Positions 58,039 to 64,000 of a stretch of DNA of 64,000 nucleotides are shown piece after piece. The stretch is from Haloechinothrix halophila YIM 93223 (GTDB lineage: Bacteria; Actinomycetota; Actinomycetes; Mycobacteriales; Pseudonocardiaceae). The notes under the pieces were generated by a model that was not told the DNA's origin, did not search any database, and worked only from the letters and a program-made list of their open reading frames with translations. The DNA lies in NCBI RefSeq assembly GCF_000504245.1, contig NZ_KI632509.1:1921723-1985722 (forward strand), given 5' to 3'. The number at the start of each line of letters is the position of its first letter. Position 1 is the stretch's first letter. The position numbers were made by a program, and so were the translations under genes.

Positions 58039-59016
58039 CTACGAACCCGGCCGGGATGGGCTCGCGTGCTCGGCGGGGACCGTGCCCATCCTGCCAGCCT
58101 GGAAGTCCTGGATGGCCTGCATGATCTCGTGCTCGTCGTTCATCACGAACGGGCCGTACTGCACCGTGCGCTCGTTGATCGGCTGCCCACCGAGCAGCAG
58201 GACCTCCCACACGCCGGTGCGGTTGTCCTGGCGGTCATCCGCGATCAGCGTGATCGCCTCGCCATTGCCGAGTACGGCGAGCTGGCCCTCGCGCAGCGGC
58301 CGGCCTTCGTGACCGACGCGGCCGGAACCGGACAGCACGTACACCATCGCCGTGAAGTCCGGCGGCCACGGCGTGCTCAGCCGTGCGCCAGGGTTGAGCG
58401 AGGCGTGCGCGTACGTGATCGGAGTATGCGTCCAGCCCGGCCCGGAGTGACCGTCAAGCTCACCCGCGATCAGTCGGACGAGCGAGCCGCCGTCGTCTGA
58501 GGCCAGCAGGGTCAGCTCGCTGCCACGCAGGTCTTGGTAGCGCGGGTCGACCCATTTCTTGCTGCGCGGCAGGTTCACCCACAGCTGTACGCCGTGGAAC
58601 CAGCCGCCGTTGATCACCAGCTCCTCGCTGGGCAACTCGTCGTGGAGCACACCGCTGCCTGCCGTCATCCACTGCGTGTCGCCCTCGGCGATGGTGCCGC
58701 CACCGCCGTGTGAGTCGTGGTGCACGAACACGCCGTCGAGCAGGTACGTGACCGTCTCGAAGCCCCGGTGCGGGTGCCACGGCGCGCCCTTGGCCTCGTG
58801 CGGTTCGTACGCCACCTCGCCGAGGTGGTCCAGCAGGATGAACGGGTCAGCACCGCGCAGGTCCGCGCTCGGGAACGGCCTGCGCACCTCGAACCCCGCA
58901 CCCTCCATCTGCTTGTGTGCGGTCACGACGGTGCGCGGAGCACGATCGGTCGCGTCCAGCCCGGGACGCGTGATGCGCGGAAGGACAACGGGATTGGCCA
59001 CGGTCACCGCTGGCAT
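58039..59016 (-). CDS. Pirin-family cupin protein
   Basis: A two-domain cupin of 325 residues. The N-terminal metal site lies in PHEAKGAPWHPHRGFETVTYLLDG and HHDSHGGGG; the pirin signature continues through TQWMTAGSGVLHDE. The C-terminal pirin domain has VYVLSGSGRVG. Bacterial pirins act as quercetin dioxygenases or as regulators of pyruvate metabolism; no assignment is possible here. ATG 59016 (MPAVTVANPVV) has AGGAGGC upstream; the frame is open to 59052. It converges with the amidase gene, sharing stop-proximal bases. Confidence 0.92.
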   Translation of the reverse strand: MPAVTVANPVVLPRITRPGLDATDRAPRTVVTAHKQMEGAGFEVRRPFPSADLRGADPFILLDHLGEVAYEPHEAKGAPWHPHRGFETVTYLLDGVFVHHDSHGGGGTIAEGDTQWMTAGSGVLHDELPSEELVINGGWFHGVQLWVNLPRSKKWVDPRYQDLRGSELTLLASDDGGSLVRLIAGELDGHSGPGWTHTPITYAHASLNPGARLSTPWPPDFTAMVYVLSGSGRVGHEGRPLREGQLAVLGNGEAITLIADDRQDNRTGVWEVLLLGGQPINERTVQYGPFVMNDEHEIMQAIQDFQAGRMGTVPAEHASPSRPGS

Positions 59017-59054
59017 GGCTGCCTCCTGACGACGAAACGAAACGATGTCCATGC

Positions 59055-59099
59055 AAACGCATGGAGAGGCACGGTATTCCCGCGCCCCTCCATGCGTTT
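59055..59099. terminator. Hairpin between M14 carboxypeptidase and pirin genes
   Basis: A perfect 12-bp inverted repeat: AAACGCATGGAG at 59055-59066 with CTCCATGCGTTT at 59088-59099 around a 21-base loop. It lies downstream of the carboxypeptidase gene (stop at 59175) and just upstream of the pirin ribosome site. A short T run (TTT) follows on the minus strand. Terminator or repeated palindrome. Confidence 0.6.
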
Positions 59100-59174
59100 T
59101 CCGGGCCGAGGGCGACCCTGGTCACAGTGCCGGTCGTCAGATTTGACCGTCAGGTCATGCGATCCAACCGTCGG

Positions 59175-60836
59175 TCAGAACGTCAGGCGTACCGCGTCGA
59201 TGTAGCCGGTGTCGTACGAGTAGGTGTCCCGCACCCGGAGTCGCCAGGTGCCATCCGCGGTTTCGCTGGCGGCATCCACCGTGTAGGTGGCATGCACGTC
59301 GTCGGCGCCATCCCAGTAGCTGGCGTCCTTGAGCCGGTAGTCGGTGCCGTCCGGTGCGACGAGGTCGATCACCAGATCACCCCGGTAGCTGTGCACGATG
59401 TCGACCTTGACCTGCAGGTCGGTCGGGGCGTTGCCGTCGACGCCGCTCACCGCGACGTCGCTGTAGGCCGCGGGACCGTTATCCGGGATGTCGACGTTGT
59501 CGAGGTTCTCGAACACCGTGTCGTCCGGCGGCGGCTCGGAGCCGCCATCGCAGTTCTGACCGATGACGCGCGGCGGGCAGTCGGCGTAGGAGAGCAGATG
59601 CAGCATCGCCTCCTTGTTGCGGCTGGTCTCCCTGTCGATGACCTCGTCGTCGGGGTAAAAGCCGTCGAGGCCACCCGAACGCGGGTACATCTCGAACGTG
59701 TAGCCGTAGATGCGCTGATCGCCCCACAGCCAGTCGTCGATCGTGCCGTCGGTGATGTAGAGGTCGGACGACTGCTCGGGGGTGTAACCGTTCGTCGCCG
59801 CCATCTCCTCGCCGAGCGTCGAGAACACCTTGTGATCGTCGGCGTCAAGGCCGGGCGCGGTGTCGTCGTAGGTGTAGCCGTAGGGCCAGAGGATCAGCTC
59901 GCTGAAGGTGTGGAAGTCGATCGCGACGGTGATCTGCTGCTCGCCGCCGACGACGCGGCTGCGTACGAAGTCGGCGACCAGCTTGACCTCCGGCGACGAC
60001 TCTGGCGCCGAGCCTCGGTAGGTGTCACTGCTGGGATTGCCAGACGAGCCGCCGCAACAGCCCCACTTGTAGGCCCAGTTGCGGTTCAGGTCGGTGCCGA
60101 CGTAGCTCGATCCCGAGTTGGGCTGGCGGTTCTTGCGCCAGCCGCGATAGGAGCCGGTCTCGATGTCGTACTCACTGCCGTCCGGGTTCATGGTCGGCAC
60201 GATCCAGATCTCGCGGCTGTTGACCATGTCGGTGATCGTGGCGTCCGACCCGTACGAATCGGTGAACAGGTTCATCGAGTACAGCGCCATCTCGACGGTG
60301 AGGTGCTCGCGGGCGTGTTGCTGGTGGGTGAACAGCACCTCGGGCTCGTCCTCGTCGACATCGGGGTTGTCGGAGATCTTGAGCGCCAGGATGTCCCTGC
60401 CCTCATAGGACGTGCCGATGACCTGCTTGCTGATCAGGCTCGGATGATCCGCGACCGCCTTGTCGATCTCGGCCATCATCTCGTCGTAATTGTGGAATCC
60501 CGAGTCTTCCGGCGGAAAGTCCATCGCGGACGGCTCGCTGGCGCGCTCGCGGGCCGCCTGCCGTTCTACCTGGTAGCCGAGCTCGCGGAGTTCGCGCACC
60601 TCACCGGGCGTGGCGGTGATGTTCAGCGTGCCGTGCTCCGTCGAGTTGATCACGGCGCCGGTGCCCGCGACCTCGCTGCGCGCGTCGACACCGCGCGCGC
60701 CGGACACCAGGTACTCGGCCGTGGCGCGGTCGGCGCGGTCCTCGCCGCCGGGTTGGCCGGTCGCGGTGCCGCCGCCGAGCACGACGGCGATGGCTGTGAC
60801 CGCGGCGACCGCAAAGGACAGTCGTTGGCGTTTCAC
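59175..60836 (-). CDS. Secreted M14 zinc carboxypeptidase with C-terminal P/Homo B domain
   Basis: Exported 553-residue metallocarboxypeptidase. Signal peptide [20 protein letters not shown], then GGGTATG. A propeptide with [25 protein letters not shown] precedes the catalytic domain. Zinc ligands are in QHAREHL (about 176) and [11 protein letters not shown] (about 308); the catalytic Glu is in TFEMYP (about 383). [18 protein letters not shown] is a Cys-containing loop of this actinobacterial group. The last about 90 residues are a P domain very similar to that of the 54729-56399 protein. AGGAGG precedes the ATG. Confidence 0.94.
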   Translation of the reverse strand: MKRQRLSFAVAAVTAIAVVLGGGTATGQPGGEDRADRATAEYLVSGARGVDARSEVAGTGAVINSTEHGTLNITATPGEVRELRELGYQVERQAARERASEPSAMDFPPEDSGFHNYDEMMAEIDKAVADHPSLISKQVIGTSYEGRDILALKISDNPDVDEDEPEVLFTHQQHAREHLTVEMALYSMNLFTDSYGSDATITDMVNSREIWIVPTMNPDGSEYDIETGSYRGWRKNRQPNSGSSYVGTDLNRNWAYKWGCCGGSSGNPSSDTYRGSAPESSPEVKLVADFVRSRVVGGEQQITVAIDFHTFSELILWPYGYTYDDTAPGLDADDHKVFSTLGEEMAATNGYTPEQSSDLYITDGTIDDWLWGDQRIYGYTFEMYPRSGGLDGFYPDDEVIDRETSRNKEAMLHLLSYADCPPRVIGQNCDGGSEPPPDDTVFENLDNVDIPDNGPAAYSDVAVSGVDGNAPTDLQVKVDIVHSYRGDLVIDLVAPDGTDYRLKDASYWDGADDVHATYTVDAASETADGTWRLRVRDTYSYDTGYIDAVRLTF

Positions 60837-60999
60837 CCTTACCTCCTCCAGGCGCCACCGGGGTCACCGGCGGCCAGGGACCAGTGAGGGTGATGATCCT
60901 CACACGCTGCGTGAGGTCGCTAGGTCGGAAAGTTGGGTTTTCACCACGATCGTGCCCCCATGGCCGGATTCTTCCTGGTCAGTTCCACAGTGGACGGCG

Positions 61000-62121
61000 T
61001 CAGTGGCCCTGCTGCCGCGCGCCAGCGGGTTGCGGGCTCCTACCGTCCTGTGAGGACTGCTGGCCGGAGTTGGTACCGGAGTCGGCCTGGCTGCTGGAGT
61101 CGGCTTGGCCGTCGGCACCGTGGCCGTCGTCGGTCTTGCCGCCGTCGCCATCGCCGTCGGCGTTCTCGGCGCGCGGCACCGGCTGCTGTTCTTCCTCGGT
61201 CGGCTCAAGCGTGATCTCCGCGCCGGACAGCACCTCGTCGGCCTTGCGGAGCTTGCCGTGGGCGTCCTGGGAGAGCGCGGTGAGCCGCGCGACGACGGCG
61301 TTGGCCTCCTTGAGCCTGCGGTCGGCCTCGTTGGTGGCTTCCGCGAGGCGCTTCTTGGCCTCGGCCGACGCCTCAGCGAGCCGCTTCTCGGCCTGGTTCT
61401 TGCTCGCGGTGCGCTGGTCGGCGATGTACTTCTCCAACTCGGCGCGCTGCTGCGCCATGTTCGCCTCGAACTCCTGCTCAATGGCGCGGCGCTTGCGCTC
61501 GGCCTCCTCGTCAAGCTTCTCGCGCCGCTTGACGGCGTCGACCGTCAGCTCCTGGACCTCGGCGCGGGTCTGCTCCAGCGCGGTGCGGTGCTCGGCGTGC
61601 AGCGCCTCCGCCTGGGTGTCCAGTTCCTTGAGCAGCGACCGGTACCGCTCGCGCAGCGCGATGGACGCCTTCGCGGTCTCCTTCCAGTTCTCCTCGGCCG
61701 CTGTCTGCGCCCTGGTGGTGACCTCCTCTGCCTGCAGATAGGCGAGGTGGCCGACCCGCTGCATGCGCTGGTCGAGATCCTCGAGGTTCTCCGGCGGCAC
61801 CATCAGCTCGTCGACGCGCTTGCGCAGCTTGCCGGTTTCCTCGCGCTCGGTTTCGAGCTCCTGCGTGACGGCGTTGACCTGCTCCAGCGCCTGATCGCGC
61901 TCGGCACGCAGCTGGCGCATGGCTTCGTCTATCTGCTCCAGATACTCCCGCACCTGCTGGCGGTCATAGCCGTTCCAGTGGTGGGCGAACTCGCGCTGGG
62001 ACGGGGCCTGCGGCAGCGCCTGTGAGCGGGCCTGTGCCCCGGATTGAGACGGTCCTTGCGACCCGGCCTGCGAACGGGCTTGCGAACGGGCGCTGTCTCG
62101 CTTCGGGCTGGGCGAAGTCAT
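61000..62121 (-). CDS. DivIVA-like coiled-coil protein (cytoskeletal or polarity type)
   Basis: A 373-residue protein that is almost entirely helical after an N-terminal Ser/Gln-rich tract (repeated SQA/SQ units). FAHHWNGYDRQQVREYLEQIDEAMRQL matches the DivIVA membrane-binding N-domain. The coiled coil continues to about 290 and includes hendecad-like KRLAEASAEAK / KRLAEATNEAD units. The tail is acidic and low complexity, rich in Gly, Asp, Ser and Gln. Actinobacterial relatives (DivIVA, FilP, Scy) organise polar growth. Whether this one binds membrane or polymerises is not shown. Confidence 0.85.
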   Translation of the reverse strand: MTSPSPKRDSARSQARSQAGSQGPSQSGAQARSQALPQAPSQREFAHHWNGYDRQQVREYLEQIDEAMRQLRAERDQALEQVNAVTQELETEREETGKLRKRVDELMVPPENLEDLDQRMQRVGHLAYLQAEEVTTRAQTAAEENWKETAKASIALRERYRSLLKELDTQAEALHAEHRTALEQTRAEVQELTVDAVKRREKLDEEAERKRRAIEQEFEANMAQQRAELEKYIADQRTASKNQAEKRLAEASAEAKKRLAEATNEADRRLKEANAVVARLTALSQDAHGKLRKADEVLSGAEITLEPTEEEQQPVPRAENADGDGDGGKTDDGHGADGQADSSSQADSGTNSGQQSSQDGRSPQPAGARQQGH

Positions 62122-62301
62122 GCCCTGACGCTACCTGCGCACGGACCGTTGTCATGGCAGACCCACGGTACCCCCGAACTCGTGCAGGTCTTGCGCACAC
62201 ATCGTTACCGTCTGTCACTTGTGCCCCTGCCGACACAGGCGTCGTGAGTGCGGATCCGAGTTCTAACCGTGATCAGCACTCACGACCCTGCGTCGAGCGG
62301 G

Positions 62302-64000
62302 TTACCAGTGGAAGCCGCGGGTGAGCTTGACCAGCGCGTTGGCCGCCTTGCCGAGGTGCTTCTCGCCGCGGCCGATCTTGAGCCGGTTGTCGCCACCGGC
62401 GGCGACCGAGTCGGGGAAGACCCGGTACGCCTGGTATGCCACCGCATCCGACAGCCCAGGCGAGAACTTGTACGCGGTGTTGATCAGTTGACCCGCAGGG
62501 GTGCCGATGTGCTTCGGGCGGTTCTTCAGCGCGTGCACCACCATCCCCGCCGCGTCGTCCGGCGACTTCGTCGGGAAGGCGTCGTAGATCTTGGTCGGCC
62601 GGATCATCGGCGTACGCACCAGCGGCATGTGGATCGTCGTGAACGAGACGCCGTCGCCGTGCATCTCCACCGCCGCGATCTTGGTGAAGTAGTCCAGCGC
62701 GGCCTTCGACGCGACATACGCCGAGAAGCGGGGTGCGATGCCCTGCACGCCGATCGACGAGATGTTGACGATGTGGCCGAACTTGCGCTCGCTCATGTGT
62801 GGAAGCAGCGCGAGGATCATCCGCACCGCGCCGAAGTAGTTGATCGCCATCGCGCGCTCGTAATCGTGGAAGCGGTCGTAAGACAACCTGATCGAGCGCC
62901 GGATGGAGCGGCCAGCGTTGTTGACCAGCATGTCGACGCGGCCGTGATCGGCGAGCATCCGCTCGACGTTCTTGCGCACCGACTCGTCGTCGGTCAGGTC
63001 GCACGGATACACCGACGCCTTGCCGCCAGCCGCGACAATCTCGTCGCGCACCTCTTCCAGCTCGTGCTCCCGGCGCGCGACGAGCAGCGGGATGCCGCCC
63101 TCGCTCGCCACCTTGAGCGCGGTGGCGCGGCCGATGCCGGACGACGCGCCGGTAATGACGATGGTCCTGCCGTCGAGGTTCCCGCGTGGGCCATGCTTGC
63201 GAGCGCGGAACGGGTCGAGGTTTTCCGCCCAGTACGCCCACAGTGTCGTCGCGTAGTCCTGCAGCCGGGGCACCTCGACCTGCCCCGCCAGCTCCTTGCG
63301 GGTGGCCGCCGACGAGAACACCGACGGGAAGTTCAGGTGATCCAGCAGGACCGGTGGCATGCCGACGCGCTCCATGACAGCATCGCGGGCGATCGTCACT
63401 CCTGGGATGTGCTCGGTCAGCTTGACCAGCTGCAACAGGCTCTTGCCGACGTCGCCGCCGATCTCCGCGCTGATAGTGGGCGCACCAGCCGCGCGGGCGA
63501 AGGCGTTGAACACTCCGATCGTCGGCTGCGGCTCGGGGTTGACCAGGTGGAAGACGCGGTTGTCCAGGTTTCGCTTGGTGATGAGCAGGTGCATCGCCGC
63601 CGCGACGTAGTCCACCGGCACGATGTTGGTGTCACCGAGGTCGGGCGCCATGGTGGGCAGGTTCGGCAACGACGACAGCCGGGAGATGGTGGGGAACAGG
63701 TAGTACGGACCGTCGATCTTGTCCATCTCGCCGGTCTGCGAGTTGCCGACCACGATCGCGGGCCGGTAGACGCGCCACGGGACGTCGGTCTGCTCGCGCA
63801 CCAGGCGTTCCGATTCGAACTTGGTGCGGTGGTACGCGGTCGGCAGCCGCTGGCCCTCGTCGAACATGTCCTCGGTGAAGGTGCCCTCGAAGTCGCCCGC
63901 GACGGCGACCGAGGACACATGATGCAGGCAGCCGGCCTCGATGGAGCGGCTGAGCGCGATGACGTTCGCCGTGCCGTCGACGTTGGCCCTGATGCTGGTC
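62302..64000 (-). CDS. Two-domain fatty acyl-CoA reductase / SDR fusion, 5' end beyond window
   Basis: Predicted reductase with an N-terminal extended-SDR (male-sterility-like NAD-binding 4) domain and a C-terminal classical SDR. The frame runs through the window end, reading TSIRANVDGTANVIALSRSI before HHVSSVAVAGDFEGTF, so the start codon is missing. The first domain keeps the YHRTKFESERLV (YxxxK) site. The second has TIVITGASSGIGRATALKVA, NNAG, and SAYVASKAALDYFTK (YxxxK). The arrangement resembles mycobacterial AcrA1 (Rv3391), which reduces acyl-CoAs in wax or lipid metabolism. Substrate is inferred. Confidence 0.9.
   Translation of the reverse strand, partial: TSIRANVDGTANVIALSRSIEAGCLHHVSSVAVAGDFEGTFTEDMFDEGQRLPTAYHRTKFESERLVREQTDVPWRVYRPAIVVGNSQTGEMDKIDGPYYLFPTISRLSSLPNLPTMAPDLGDTNIVPVDYVAAAMHLLITKRNLDNRVFHLVNPEPQPTIGVFNAFARAAGAPTISAEIGGDVGKSLLQLVKLTEHIPGVTIARDAVMERVGMPPVLLDHLNFPSVFSSAATRKELAGQVEVPRLQDYATTLWAYWAENLDPFRARKHGPRGNLDGRTIVITGASSGIGRATALKVASEGGIPLLVARREHELEEVRDEIVAAGGKASVYPCDLTDDESVRKNVERMLADHGRVDMLVNNAGRSIRRSIRLSYDRFHDYERAMAINYFGAVRMILALLPHMSERKFGHIVNISSIGVQGIAPRFSAYVASKAALDYFTKIAAVEMHGDGVSFTTIHMPLVRTPMIRPTKIYDAFPTKSPDDAAGMVVHALKNRPKHIGTPAGQLINTAYKFSPGLSDAVAYQAYRVFPDSVAAGGDNRLKIGRGEKHLGKAANALVKLTRGFHW

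Noticed and set aside
59061-60887. Plus-strand 608-codon frame opposite the second M14 carboxypeptidase
   Set aside because: Antisense shadow, with no recognisable motif.

Overview
The window is high-GC DNA packed with genes that start with ATG or GTG. It looks like a chromosomal segment of a filamentous or nocardioform actinobacterium. Gene order from prs through glmU, a TetR gene, mfd, mazG, an LpqU-like gene, eno, an FtsB-like gene, a DUF501 gene and a short ppx matches the Mycobacterium tuberculosis Rv1017c-Rv1026 block. Extra genes are interspersed. Together with the AfsR/SARP-type regulator and the many secreted hydrolases, this suggests Pseudonocardiaceae or a close family. The assignment is an inference from gene content; no 16S gene is present.

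Layout. 1-8000: prs and glmU (overlapping, minus strand), a cytoplasmic diguanylate cyclase, tRNA-Gln(UUG), an acyl desaturase, TetR, a lipoprotein and a PQQ-type sugar dehydrogenase. 8143-20059: housekeeping block on the plus strand (mfd, DUF3048 protein, SurA-like lipoprotein, mazG, transglycosylase-like protein, VOC protein, eno, ftsB-like, DUF501, ppx). 20099-24067: a secreted subtilase bracketed by two copies of a 78-bp palindromic repeat. 24143-33932: S10 peptidase, family 5 uracil-DNA glycosylase with an in-frame 21-bp tandem repeat, NDH-2, an unusual tRNA with anticodon UAA, rhomboid protease, methyltransferase, SARP/AfsR regulator and small proteins. 33974-48410: a minus-strand propane/alkane monooxygenase gene cluster and its regulator. 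48729-64000: hypothetical protein, Ser/Thr kinase, two secreted M14 carboxypeptidases, an LVIVD/P-domain secreted protein, amidase, pirin, a coiled-coil protein and a two-domain acyl reductase cut by the window end.

The metabolic centrepiece is a soluble diiron monooxygenase operon: a 98-aa leader gene, hydroxylase alpha subunit, reductase, hydroxylase beta subunit, coupling protein, amidohydrolase, DUF59 protein, Zn alcohol dehydrogenase, GroEL paralogue, ABM-family protein, aldehyde dehydrogenase. An AcoR/MimR-type regulator gene follows. The order fits oxidation of a short alkane to alcohol, then carbonyl and acid. A 15-bp palindrome, GTCTCA-N3-TGAGAC, occurs upstream of the 98-aa gene, upstream of the alpha subunit gene and upstream of the regulator. 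A slightly degenerate copy lies upstream of a two-gene unit (104-aa protein plus enoyl-CoA hydratase family protein). I read these as one regulon.

The other notable layer is repeat DNA: two families of 78-79-bp palindromic intergenic elements, and arrays of about 20-22-bp period next to genes. One such array has five ACTCGCG cores at exactly 21-bp intervals, and one lies in frame inside a gene. No insertion sequence, prophage, CRISPR array or rRNA was seen.
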